In this document: piece by piece, positions 1 to 11,132 of the stretch | Layout: each line of letters opens with the position of its first letter | Numbering within the stretch: position 1 is the first letter of the stretch | Origin: Cryoendolithus antarcticus | Lineage: Eukaryota; Ascomycota; Dothideomycetes; Cladosporiales; Cladosporiaceae | Assembly: GCA_002077065.1 (NCBI GenBank) | Contig: NAJO01000002.1 | Coordinates: 1,054,001 to 1,118,000, forward strand | DNA length: 64,000 bases | Direction of reading: 5' to 3' | Notes under the pieces: model-generated | What the model saw: only the letters and a program-made list of their open reading frames with translations | Databases searched by the model: none | Told to the model about the DNA's origin: nothing | Made by a program: the position numbers and the translations under genes

Positions 1-751
1 CGTTGACTGCATCTTCGTACTCTTTGGTGTCGGTGGTGCCGTTCTTTTCGCAGCGTGTGAGAGTTTCTTGGACTTCCTTCGGAAGCCCAGCGCGAAGCTT
101 GTCGCAGACCTTGAAGCTTTGTCAGTGTCCTGTTTCAATAGTCGTCTTGGAGCACTACCGCCGCCTTACCTTCACCCATGTGATCATCGAAGCTGGAGAG
201 TCCGCCACGATCACCTTGTTCAACCCCTCCGGCTGCGTGATCGCATATTGCCCAGCCATCATGCCACCCCAGCTTTGTCCCAGCAGGTCGAACGTCTTGA
301 TACCAAGATGCGACTTCAAGTTGTCCAATTCCGCCATGAAAAGCTCTGGGTTGAAAAACGTTGCATCATGCTTCTTCTCTTTAAAGTGCGTGCTCGCGCC
401 GCAGCCCACTTGATCATACATGATCACTGGTATGCCATAATCTTCGTAGATGAGGGAGATCGGAAGTAAATAGCTGTGAGGAACTCCAGGGCCGCCGTGC
501 AGGCAGATCAACGGGACCTTGGAGGATTTGGTCAGGTCGCCCCAGAGCCAGTAGTGAGTCCTAGCTTTGTCGCCTGTACTCGGAATCTTGAACGGGATGT
601 CACCTTCGCTCGTGTGCTTGGGATATGGGCGGACTTGGCCTGGTGGGCGGACTGGTATTGTGGGATCTGAAGCCATCGTCATTGTGCTTGGAGAGCCTGC
701 GTTGGGCATGTTGTGAAAGGCTGAGAGACAACAGAGAGTAGGAAGGACCAA
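1..751 (-). CDS. Proline iminopeptidase-like alpha/beta hydrolase (3' end cut by window edge)
   Basis: Minus-strand gene running off the left edge. Exon 1 is 170-751. An intron at 117-169 (donor GTAAGG, acceptor AAAG) leads into exon 2 (116 to 1), which stays open and reads LQGLRQASRAGLPKEVQETL onward. The HGGPG oxyanion-hole motif and the nucleophile elbow GQSWGG (catalytic Ser) are those of the S33 prolyl aminopeptidase family, whose members cleave N-terminal proline or hydrolyse amino-acid amides. The acid and His of the triad would lie beyond the window. The start is uncertain: Met codons at 751, 709, 682 and 676 are all in frame, and 676 or 682 fit the usual short N terminus better. No signal peptide is evident, so it is probably cytosolic. 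The family is clear; the exact substrate is not. Confidence 0.8.
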
Positions 752-1472
752 AATGGCTCTCGAAGCCCTACCTCACCTTTCCGAGAAGCTATAGTGCTCT
801 AGCTGAACATTCGCGGACACACTCTCGCATGTCTGACAGCAGCGCTAAGGCGCAACAGGCAGGTCGAGAGGGGTCATTGCGGGCGAGTGAGCCAATTGTG
901 CTGGCGGCTCTCGTTCCTTTGATTGCCTGCTTAACGAATTCTTCTACTACAGGCGTACGATGGCTAGATGAGTATGCAGCATTTGGACAGGAGACGAGTC
1001 CTGCACCTCAGGAAGCACATCGTCGGGCCGTGTGAACAAGCTCCCGGCGCAGACCTCCGCTGCCAAGAGATGGAGAGCGACGACTACCCCTACCGATTGC
1101 CCGTCTGTATTCATACGATGTATGCAACGAGCCCAAGATCTGTTCTTTCACCTTGCCAATGTTGCCAGCGTCGAAAGACCTGGCGAGCTCACGTTTAGGG
1201 GCTGGAAAGTAGCACGGTGGCAGCTCCTGCCTTCCGTTCGTCCATCAGGTAATCTCTTTGGAGCCTCATCTTGCTTGCATCTATCGGCGAAATTGCTCTA
1301 CACGAATAATAGTAGGCTGGATCATTGCACAACACGATACATGTGTCTCATCGATCGTCCGGTAATGCGATAGCAAGCTCACAGGAGTTACGCGTGGGCT
1401 CGCTGTTTACGTGGACCAGGAGCCTACGAATCGTAGGGCACAATCCGCGAAGATCTTTCTAGCATTTTCGCA
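752..1472. other. Intergenic, divergent promoter region
   Basis: This lies between the minus-strand peptidase and the plus-strand nicotinamidase, so it should hold both promoters. Short open frames occur here but show no recognisable domain and no convincing splice pattern. I see no RNA gene or repeat. Confidence 0.5.
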
Positions 1473-2208
1473 ATGCCTCCCTTACCGCCAAACTCGGCCC
1501 TCCTAGTCATCGACATGCAAGAAGATTTCTGCGAACCTGTACGGCACCCTCAAATCTCACGTTTCCTGCATCACTGACACTGCTGCCCAGCACGGTACTC
1601 TGGCAGTCAAGAACGGTCGCCAAATTGCACCGCTCATCAACTCGCTGCTCTCTCTGCCCTTCAAGACCACCATCGCTTCCCGCGACCACCACCCTTCCAA
1701 TCACTGTTCTTTCGCCTCCCAGCATCCCGGTGAGAAGCCGTTTACCTCTTCCCACACAATTCGGAATCCAGCCTCGACTTCTCCAGACTCCGAGTCTCAG
1801 ACTACCACTCTCTGGCCCGATCACTGCGTTCAAGGTACTAAAGGCTGCGAGCTAATTCCCGAACTCGACGCCACGAAAATACAGCACATTGTCAACAAAG
1901 GCGAAGACATACGAGTCGAGTCTTACAGTGCGTTTGGCCCCCCGTTTCGAAAGCCAGAGGTGAGTATGAGCGGACTGAAGGCCTTACTCACTGACGCGAA
2001 AGTGGAGAGGGTGTATGTATGTGGGCTTGCGTTGGATTACTGTGTCAAGGCGACGGCTCTAGATGCGATAAGGGCCGGATGGCAGACCTACGTGGTGAGG
2101 GATGCCACGGAGGCGGTGGACCAGAGTGAGGAAGCAGTAGGTGCTGTGATGAAGGACTTCGAAGGCGGAGGGGTGAAGGTCATTGGGAGTAAGGAGTTGC
2201 TGGGTTGA
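1473..2208 (+). CDS. PNC1: Nicotinamidase
   Basis: Hydrolyses nicotinamide to nicotinate and ammonia in the NAD salvage pathway. Exon 1 is 1473-1538 and exon 2 is 1591-2208, joined across a 52-bp intron (GTACGG...CCCAG, branch CTGAC), giving 227 aa, a normal length for the family. The isochorismatase-fold signature is complete. The first catalytic Asp is in LVIDMQEDF, metal-binding DxH is in SRDHHPSNH, the third metal His is in WPDHCVQGT, the catalytic Lys is in VNKGEDI and the nucleophilic Cys is in LALDYCVKATA. There is no targeting peptide, so a cytosolic or nuclear enzyme is expected. In yeast Pnc1 lowers nicotinamide and so activates sirtuins; that role here is inference from the family. 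Confidence 0.93.
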
Positions 2209-2404
2209 TGGCAGGTGCGGAGGAAGGATGGCTTTCACATGGTAGGGTAATGAGCAACGACCTAGCATGTGATGGAGGTGTATTGAGGCACCCACTTCGA
2301 TTGCAGGAGTCGAATACTGTTCAGTGTGATGCCTCCAAACACTCAACACTGACCGCTGAACATCCTCACTAAGATCAAATCCAATACAAACCCTCACCAT
2401 CACA

Positions 2405-2804
2405 ATGGTCCCCACTGCGCTCGTCAGATACTTTTTCCGCATTTCGGAAGAGAGGTTCTGGAACCTCTTGTATGTGAAATCGCTCTCGCTGACAACTATG
2501 AGGAGATGGGGTCCAACAGATGGTACTGAGGAATGAGTAGTGAGATACAAGAAGACAGGGAGCACACGATGACCCAGCTTGCGTATTGGATGCGCATGAT
2601 CCCAGCGAGGAAGAGGTAAGAACTATCGATATGCGTCACTTTGCTACCGACTAACGATCGTATAGGAAAACAAAGACGACAATGAAAGCTCTGAAGCTGG
2701 AACCGATTGTCGAGCAGGTGTTAGGGCTTTTGTACCCTAGAATGCTTTTAGTGTTGCCTGTGCCGTTGTCTCCTTGGCTGCAAGTACATGCAAGCTGCTG
2801 CTAG
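2405..2804 (+). CDS. Possible small spliced gene, unknown function
   Basis: Three exons (2405-2469, 2559-2615, 2666-2804) join in phase through two well-formed introns. Intron 1 has a GTATGT donor and a GACAG acceptor. Intron 2 has a GTAAGA donor, a CTAAC branch site and a TATAG acceptor, and is 50 bp. The product would be 86 aa, starting MVPTALVRYFFRISEERFWN, basic in the middle, with a hydrophobic tail rich in Leu and Pro ending in two Cys. I recognise no family. It lies tail to tail with the carboxylesterase (stop codons 46 bp apart). The splice signals are the only real support; the region could equally be 3' UTR of the nicotinamidase gene. Confidence 0.35.
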
Positions 2805-2850
2805 TTCTTCAGTGACAGTCATTTCCTTCTTTCGATCCTCTTTGTCACCT

Positions 2851-4919
2851 CTACCTATGGTACAAGAGGTTGTGATCAAGGATGAACTGTATCCCTTCCT
2901 TACGGAAAGTATCCGGCTCAACATTCGCAACACCAGTAACATTGACATCGAAGACAATGTTCTCCGGGTTCGACAAGCTGTAGACCGGCCAGTCGGGAGT
3001 CTTTGCCAGACCAGAAGGCTTGCCTTGGGAGAAGTTCGGATTGCCATCATGGATGAAGCTAGCCCAGCTGCTGCTCATCAAGAAAGCGAGGTCGGTGTAT
3101 GTCTGCGGCTTACCAGCGAAGGGTGGCTTAGAACCCCATGGGTAGCCGTAGCCAAGTCCTTGGAGATTGTCGAAGACAAAGGCTACCTCTTGGAAGTGGG
3201 CGACAATGGTGAGGCCGTTGGGCAGTGTGTTGAAGCGGTAGCTGTAGGCCGGCACGCCATACTCCGTCCAGGCTTCGACGGCACCACTACGAATTCGTCA
3301 GCATTGTCGCGGCAAGTGGTAAGAAAAGATGGCACTAACCGGCGATTGGCAATGAACACAAGATCACCATAGTACGCCTACAAAAGCTGGGTCAGTATTT
3401 CTCGAATACCGAGATCGAGCAAGAAACATACATTCGTGCGGCGTTGCTGTGCGTCAGCATCGGACGAAGCTGGCCCGCTCTCTTGGACACTAGGGATGAA
3501 GTAATCCGGCTCCACTGGGTAGGCAGCCAAGAGTTCATCGCTAAATTGCGGCGGGATGACGGTACCACGGCTGCTGACGTTTGTGGCTGCTGCAACGAAC
3601 TTTGCAGTCGTGTTCAAGCCTGGTGGACCAAAGCTACCTCCCTCATCCGAGTTCGCTCCGTCAATAATAGGTACCTTCACAAAGGCGCCTTCCGCAAGCT
3701 GTTCGCTGCCCCAGCGAGCGATGAAGTCGCCGTCAACAATGGGGTTCCAGCCAGAGCCCGCGGTCGAGTTGAAGAAGTTGTTGATGCTGTCGAAACTTGC
3801 GAGGCGGATGCAGTTGAGGGTATCGATGGCATTGTTGCAGCCAGTAGCGTTCACAAGGCGGTCGTAGATCGGCTGGTAATCAATGACTGATTTGAAGGCG
3901 TTGTAGTTGACAGGGTTGCCACTCTCCATAATAGCGCCAGAGAAGAGCTTGTCATCGCGGCCATTGTATGCCACAAGGTGAGTACCGACGGAGAGAGCCT
4001 ACTGTGTGTTAGTGCGCCGCCGGCACGCATCACAGTCGACAGGAACGTACCCCAGCAGACTCGCCCCAGATCGTCACCTTGGAGGCGTCTCCGCCGAATG
4101 CAGCGATGTTCTCTTGCACCCAGTGAAGAGCAAGACGCTGATCTCTAAAGCCGATGTTGGTCGCTCCAGCACCGCTGACTTGCTCAGATGCCAGGAAACC
4201 CCAGCCCTGCTTGCGGTAGTTGATGCTGACACCTATGATCGGCTTGCCGATCTTGACGGAGTTCTCGACGATGAAGCTCAGATTGTAGCGCAAATCGCGG
4301 GAGCTATGGGGCGTTAGCTGGCGCAGCAACAGAGCGAACCTGGAACGTCGTACCCTCCCATGACCAACCCACCACCATGGATCCAGAAACCTGCATCGAT
4401 CTGTCAGTACACAGCCAGGATAGTACAGGAAGCGGGATAAGGCTTACCGATGGGCAGCTTCTGGTGCTCGTAGCCGGATGGGCGAACCACATTCAAATAC
4501 AAGCAGTCCTCAGACAGGGGGTAGGTCAACTCGTCACCACCGTACCCAACGCAAGATGGGGCGTACTCCGTTGCGGCATAGGTACCGTAGGTCGCATTGA
4601 TGGACTGGGGGATCCGGAAACGATTCTCGCCAGTGGGGGGCTGAGCGTATGGTACACCTGAGCACTGTCAGCGACATCAGAACATATCCAGCAGGCAGTA
4701 GGGACACTGACCCAGAAAGTAGTCTTGGTTGTAGGTGCTTGAATGAAGACCAGTCACTGTGCCGTTCTTGATGGAAGCGCTGGGTGCTCCGCCCTTATTA
4801 CCACCACCACCGTACCCGCCATTACCACCGTGCCAGCCATGCCAGGAGCCTGATGGACCATTGGGCGCTGCGCTGGCTACTGCGAGAAGGCTCGCAAGAA
4901 TGGTCAACATCGTGAGCAC
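2851..4919 (-). CDS. Secreted type-B carboxylesterase/lipase
   Basis: Seven exons: 4712-4919, 4448-4657, 4354-4390, 4051-4303, 3432-3998, 3340-3377 and 2851-3286, separated by introns of 50-57 bp. The reading frame closes at 582 aa, the usual size. A signal peptide (about residues 1-18) is followed by a Gly-rich linker, then the conserved core: the oxyanion motif FWIHGGG (about 142), the nucleophile motif GESAG (about 234), the acid in NSDEGG (about 355) and the catalytic His in [13 protein letters not shown] (about 468). Several Asn-X-Ser/Thr sites suggest glycosylation. It should hydrolyse ester bonds outside the cell; the substrate cannot be told from sequence. The 37-nt third exon is unusually small but is needed to join HGGGLVMGG to SRDLRYNLS. 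Confidence 0.88.
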
Positions 4920-7910
4920 GTGATGAGGAAATCACTTGCATAGGTAAAGCTACTTCGAAAGAGCGAAATGCTTGCAACTTTATACATACTCTGCGCATGG
5001 CTCTGCCTTGCTTCCATAGCCATCTCCACTCAGGAACAGGTCACCCGCAGTGGAACCGAGCAAAGCATCTCATCGTCACAAGCTCCAAAGGTGGAGTCCA
5101 AGTGGTTCTGAGAGGCGGCAGATGAGCCCGCACGCTGGCAGTAAATGAGGTTGCATTTGCTATGTACCTGAGCACGAATCGCGCCTTTCGGTACGAGATC
5201 TCCCCATCTCCGCACGTCGTCCCCGCCTTAGAGTGGAGTTGTACCCATGTTGCTGCATCGTCATGCAGGATGTCGCGAGTCTATGGGAGATCTTCGGAGC
5301 CGGAGAAATCCCTTTGCGCGTGTCGTTCGTGTCAGGTGTTGCGATGTCGGATCGAGTGGACAAGCTTCGCCAACATCTCGGGTGGAGTTTGTCTGCAAAC
5401 GGAAATTCTTGACCGCAGCTCGAAAGTGAATAATGATGTGTGAAGTGTGGGCATACATGAGCTTCGATTGTGGATACTTCAAATTGATCTTGCTCGCCAG
5501 TATATGCTTTGTGCATTGTGCTGCTCCATGGTCAAGCCCCGTTATGTGCATCAGCCGGCAGAAGACGGACGTTGCTACTGCGCTCGAAGCACTTCGCATC
5601 TTCGCCAGGTTGGCGCGCAGTAGGACTCAGTCGATCAACCAGATGCGATGATCTATCACTGCTGAGAAGTATTACTTCGTCCAGCTCTTTGTTCGCCAAG
5701 TTCAGTCTGACGTGCGGTCGCTATCTGCCTGTACGTGATGATACTTGTCTTTATTTGCTCCTCTTCAATCATATCCAGGCAGACAGCAGTCATGTCATGA
5801 TAGCCTGTACGGAGGACAATCTGACGCCGGAGAGACTCGCCAGCATATCTTCCAGAACAGCCGGCTTTCTCCATCGATTGAATTAAAGATGTACGAATTC
5901 TTATCGACCTTCGCGAAGCCGGTGCCCGCACATCGCATCGAGTGGATGTCGCGGAGAGCAGCAGAGTCCCTCCTTGTCTAGTTTCAGAAATCCTCCAGCG
6001 TCCAACAGCTTGATCGATACGCCCCAATGGTACAGGAGACATATCTAACGAGACGGTGCTTCTAGGAATATGCCCGTCACTAGCTGCTGGCTTGCATCAA
6101 TGCATGGGTACATTGCGAGTTGACGAAGTCGACTGCGGATCGAATGCCCCGAAACGATGTCTTACAGGCAGCCGAGAACCGTCGATTCGTGGGACGTAGC
6201 AGGAGAGACTCTTCGAACGGTATGTTCTGACGATGCTGATGTGCCGCCGTCGATATCCGACGATCAAGCCTCGCCAATTAGATGTCATTCTGACGCTGGC
6301 TGGCCTACGTACTCATACTACACGATCTTCCATGATTCACACGCGTCCTCGTCGACAGACACGTGCTCTCGGATCGTCATCGGCAGGCCTTAGCGAGCAC
6401 CGGGCCAACGCTAAGCGACATTAGACGAGCCTTAGCTCCTTAGCTCATCCTTCCTGGACTATATAATCCCCAGCTTTCTCGCTCTCTCACCATCTCCTTC
6501 TTTTCTTCGGCCGCTTATATATTCATTTTGTCCGCTTGCTAATTTTGATGCTTGTGAACAGGTGCTTATATATTGCTCCGCAATGAAGAGATCTCTGAGC
6601 GTCGAGCAATGCTGTCCCCTCACTAGTTGAGGGAAATTTTTGGCACCCCACAACCTTTTCATCAACGCAGTGGCTATCAGCTACTGTTTGGAGAAGAGTC
6701 TGCTCTGGTCGGTGATGATTTTGGTGAGCACCAGACCGGAGAACACGCCATGTTCGTCGTTGGCAAAATTACACTATGGACAGCGCGTAGCAACGCCAGT
6801 GACATGCTCGCGAACGAGTGGAATGAGGAGCTTGTACACGCCAGTCGACAATACTATCTGCCACGCAAGGAGTGCTACGGTATATATCACGCCTTCGAAG
6901 GTCATGCCAGGCGCTTACGGGTGGCCAGGCTGCTACCATGCTATTGATTCCGGCGTCCAGGAAGGCGTGTCGCTTTGACACTCGCGAGAGCAGGCGCACA
7001 TTCTCCTTCTGACCACCAATTACCACTGCCTAAGCACGACCTACTCAAATCCTTCATCATTGCCAGTACTGACTTGTTCTATCCAAATGACCAGCTTTTG
7101 CGGGGTCGCCCTCTTCACGGATCGATACAACGCGCCAAAATCGCTCCAACTTCTGGCGCTAGTGGACAATGAGCAGGTAGTTAGACAACGAAAGCAACCG
7201 CATCGTAGAGCAAGGGAAGTTGACTACCTTGACGGAGATCAAGCATCAATGACAACAGACTGGACTGAGGCAACTGCGGGCAGCGGCTTCACTATATACG
7301 GGAAGACGGTCTTCTCCTCAATTAATGTCACCTTTCAATGCACGCTAGGTGAGTATTGAAGAAATAGTCGCTGCTTTACATTCGAGAACTGGACGCCAGG
7401 AGGTGCTTTCGATGGCCGATGCATGTGACAGCGCAGCTTCAACGCGGACAACGCGTCTTTCACAGTTTCCAGGGCGTCCGTGTGAGAAGCTATTGAGGAT
7501 TGCACCGCGCTGAACACGGTGGTCGGGAGGCTCTATCTCGACGGCACGAAGAGCCTGATGCAGTTGCGTTGCAGAAGGGGGGAATTACAGAAGTGGACAA
7601 GGAGAAAAGGAGGCCGGCAGGATAGCTCCTTCTCGAAGACAATTCGCCCACGAGCACAGTCTCATAGTCAATGGTAGAACGACAGCGCAAGAGGGTAGAA
7701 GTTGATAGTGGAACGAAAGCGAATAGTCATACGACACTTCCAATGCTAGCGATATCAATTTTCCTCTCCAGGCTCAGCTCGGACTGCGTAGGTACGCCAT
7801 CTTAAAGTCAACCAAGTCGTCGCGTAGCGATCCACATTCCCTGTGCGTGAAGCCCACTGCCAATCGCCGCTAGGACATGCAAGTATGAGACTACGTGTTC
7901 ATACCGATTG
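4920..7910. other. Gene-poor region, no supported gene
   Basis: About 3 kb upstream of the carboxylesterase. Short open frames occur on both strands (for example around 5260-5600 and 6627-6978) but none shows a domain or a coherent splice pattern. A TATATAA-like element lies at about 6462 in a CT-rich stretch that looks promoter-like, yet no convincing gene follows it. I see no tRNA and no intact transposon. Confidence 0.5.
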
Positions 7911-8577
7911 TCAAGCGCTCGAGCTTTTCTTCATCCAGCTGCTCAGCTTGTCCCTCTCGGTCTTCCACAGCGTAGTCAAGGCCTCTTCGCTCAAGGTGTG
8001 ACGAGGGAATTGATTCTCAAATCCAATGCGCCAGACTGTATCGTATGCCCTGGGACTATCGAGAAATATGGCAACAAGAGCGCGATGTACGCGGTGTATA
8101 GCTGCGGGCTGTAGCAGGTATCCTTTCTGGTATTCTTGCGCAAACCACTTGTCATTCCTCAACTCGTTCGCGAACGTCTCGCCCTAGTAGTAAGGGACTA
8201 GAATGAGATCGCCGGGCCATTGGAAGATTGCAAGCTCCTGGTTAACGAGAGGAGAAGGTAAGACGACTGTTCCACAGTAGCCGATGAACTCTGTCAGGGT
8301 CAAGTGGATGCGCTTCTGACTTGCTCGATTCAAGAGCGTTCGAGCCGTTCTCAAATATCCAGGTGACGTTGAGCCCCTGGGCATATCGTGAACTTGAGCA
8401 CCAACATATCGGCGCGATTGGGTTGAGAGATTCCAGTATGATCGCCAGCATCTCCGTCGTTATGTACGTAGATTTTAGCAGGTGGAATATGATCCAGGTC
8501 ATGAGGAGAATCTGCTGGTACTCACGGTTTGGCGTAAGAAGCAAGGAGATTTGATCGTTCACCGAACGCGCTCGCAT
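7911..8577 (-). pseudogene. Decayed protein-coding gene, family unknown
   Basis: On the minus strand a coding-like frame (8384 down to 7911) reads through IHLTLTEFIGYCGTVVLPSP, AIFQWPGDLILVPYY, then a TAG at 8184-8186, then continues in the same frame with GETFANELRNDKWFAQEYQ and VHRALVAIFLDSPRAYDTVW to a final TGA at 7911. Upstream, the plausible coding frame appears to change near 8.33 kb (GLNVTWIFENGSNALE lies in another frame), which suggests an indel. One stop plus a likely frameshift, in otherwise protein-like sequence, point to a pseudogene. An unusual intron covering the TAG cannot be excluded. I do not recognise the family. Confidence 0.4.
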
Positions 8578-10500
8578 GACCGCGCAGTCCTCAGGTCTCC
8601 GAGCGACGTTGGTTCGGCAGTCGAACTGTCAAAACCAGAAGCGATGTCGGTGGCAAAGCGCTGGGCTGGTGGCAGCGTGTTCTTGCTCCTTCGCGAGCGA
8701 CAAGCGTCGTGGGCTTGCAGTAAGAGTTGTGTGATCGACGACATCGAATGTCGATATGGATGCCAGCTTCTATGGTACGCCGAGATCGTGTGTAATGATC
8801 GTTGCAAAAGGAAAAGGAGTAAGTGCAAATATGCAAAAAGGAACTACTCGATGGAGCTGTAGATTACCTCAGTGGAGAACGCACTGGCAAGATTCGAACT
8901 TGGCACAACTGTCAGTATCGAGAAACCCCCAATGAAACCGCAACGAAATTCAAGAGTGGCACTCGGGTGTGGCAGCCCCTTCGGGTGTGGCAGCCCTATC
9001 CGGTAGGTGAGAAAGCTTTCGAGATTACCGCTTATATCGTACGACGCATTCGCAGTACTACACATGCTGCCTTAGCTTTCGATGAGTGCGTAGGGTCACG
9101 TAGACGGTAGATCAAAGTCACGGCGGCTGCATACTTCGTAGTAATAAAGTTCCCACTCACACTGACATTGACAACGATGAAGATCCACTGCCATGCACGC
9201 CAGTCTCGGCGCAGTATTGCCACTCAGTCATTGCGCCCGGATCTGCCATGGCAGCTGCTCCAGGAAGTCGTCAGTTGTGGCTAGGAAGGTGCTCCCCACT
9301 CACCTGCATGTGTTCACTCGTCCAATCTCTCCCACTGAACTGTGATAGCACATCAGAGGCCGTGAGTTGTATGTATACCGACGAGAGTAGCCTCACAGTG
9401 GCGTGTGGTTCCAAAAACTGCTCGTGTTCACTATTGGGCAGGCAGTCAATTCGCATGAGCAGCGCAGAGCGACTCCAGTGCCTCACCAACGATGCAGTGC
9501 GACCAAACCTACCCGAGACCCTCTAGGCCCCACACGATGGCAGTGACAGCAAATCTGCATCTCATCAGCAGATGAATGGCTCACGAAGTCATGGCAAACA
9601 CGACCAAGGGGGGAGCAAACTCACAGATCTGTCCAGCTTATGCTTGCACGATCAAGGGAGCCTGAGTATGGAACGATCAAGCACGGCAATTTGCTGGAAT
9701 GTATCGCCCTGCTTGCTAATGATCAATTGTGTCGATACTGCGGTAGACATGAAGGCACTCCCAGCAGGCCAGGACCTCCTTTCGCCTGAGTCCTGACGGA
9801 CCCCAGCTTATGCTCGTCAACAGCGATGCTGGAATGCTACGATAGCAGACATGGGCATCGCTGAGGGTTCAACACCCGAGCGGTTCACACGCGCAGCTCG
9901 ATACCGTGCTCCCTCATTGCCGCAGAAAATTCCCTCACCGAACAAGTGATGGCCATGGATCCACCTTACAGCACAGCCGAAGACAGCCCCTCAATCTCGG
10001 CATGCTCAGCTCTAGCAAACCCCGGGCTTTAGTCGGATTAGTGACCAGAGAACCTTGTTCAGCGCACTTGTTGAGCTCTTAGCTCGACGGCAGCGAGCCA
10101 GACGACTAACGGCCGAGCTCGCAATAGCAAAGTGAGCTCGCTATAGCCAAAGTCCACCGTTCTGGCCCTTTCATTGCTCGAGCAGATCAGGAAAAGCCGT
10201 GGGGCATGACTCCAGAGATTGTGAGAGCGGTATCCGACCTTAGGAGTATACCATGCGCAGTGAAGGCATGGTCAAAAGGTCCCATCACACACCAAGAAGC
10301 AGACATTGACGTATAAGGCAAACATCCGCCAACCCGAACAGGAAGATAGCTGATACTCATGGATCTCCGGCGAGAGCGTGGCCAAGGTCAAGAGATCGAG
10401 ATACGAGATAGTAGCAGCGACAACGGCGGCGGCGGCGACGATACGAGCACAAGAGCAACAGCAGCATGATATAGTCGGCAGGCGGACACAAAGAGATAAT
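8578..10500. other. Gene-poor region
   Basis: No supported gene. A short tandem duplication (cgggtgtggcagccc twice) lies at about 8966-8995. Short minus-strand frames around 9271-9489 look weakly protein-like but are isolated. At 10060-10145 a GAGCT/TTAGC-rich stretch partly mirrors, inverted, a stretch at about 6390-6445. Confidence 0.45.
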
Positions 10501-10534
10501 GATGAGCATACTCACTGGCAGGACGCCCGAGCAA

Positions 10535-10633
10535 CGACTGTTGAAGTCCAACCTTGAGCATGAGCCTGCGGTGACGCGGTCGAAAACGTTGCGGACCACC
10601 GACTGTTGAAGAGACCACCGACTGTTGAAGAGG
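10535..10633. repeat. Three copies of a 12-19 bp direct repeat
   Basis: The core cgactgttgaag occurs at 10535, 10600 and 10619. The last two are adjacent 19-bp units (accaccgactgttgaagag). The stretch just upstream (10420-10460) is rich in CGG and CAG trinucleotides. It appears to be simple local duplication and no function is apparent. Confidence 0.7.
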
Positions 10634-10993
10634 GTGGCGAATGCAACGTCGTTTCATTCGATGCTGCAAGCGATCGTACCACTGTGACCAGCGGCACTAG
10701 CGCAGACTTCCGCAACCTCCGCCACCATCGACCTTGACCCCAGTTCCGGGTTGCAGTCCATGGCCCAGCGACGTGCACCCTTCGAAATCCTGCCCTGCCC
10801 TGCTCACGCACCACCCCCAGCAGCAGCACGCTCTCCGTCTTCGACGACCATCCTTCAATCCGCCACTCCCTCGCCCGGACCTCACTACCCTTATGAACCA
10901 ACAATCAATTTGCCCAACGTTGCCGAAATCCTCCAGCAAAGAACTGCGCTTGTCCGGACAAGCGACAGTCTGCATCCCTAGTCTTCGCCCAAC

Positions 10994-11132
10994 AAGCCTC
11001 TCACAACCAGCTCCCTACAATCGGCCTCCCACAGCGAGCCTCATACGGCCAGTCTCCCACAGCCAGCGTCCCAAGGCCAGTCTCCCACGGCTACCCTCCC
11101 ACAGCCAACCTCCCTCCGTACCCAGCCAATCT
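10994..11132. repeat. Degenerate 15-bp minisatellite
   Basis: Imperfect tandem copies of a unit close to tctcccacagccagc run from about 10994 to 11132. Read on the plus strand they encode a Pro/Ser-rich repeat inside an otherwise featureless frame (10734-11192). I interpret this frame as a by-product of the repeat rather than a gene. Confidence 0.6.

Noticed and set aside
4304..4353. Apparent frameshift in the carboxylesterase between HGGG and RYNLS
   Set aside because: A first reading suggested a 32-36 bp non-standard intron, but a GTACGA donor at 4353 with the TAG acceptor gives a normal 50-bp intron in phase, with a GCTAAC branch site.
6627..6978. Two overlapping plus-strand frames of about 110 codons
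   Set aside because: Each looks mildly protein-like, but they overlap in different frames and neither can be extended by introns.
8885..8920. tRNA-like T-arm (ggcaagattcgaacttggc)
   Set aside because: It is a short palindrome around ttcgaa, but no acceptor stem, D-arm or anticodon arm can be folded around it on either strand.
9860..9885. Possible T-loop gggttcaacaccc
   Set aside because: Only a three-base stem and no partner arms; not a tRNA.
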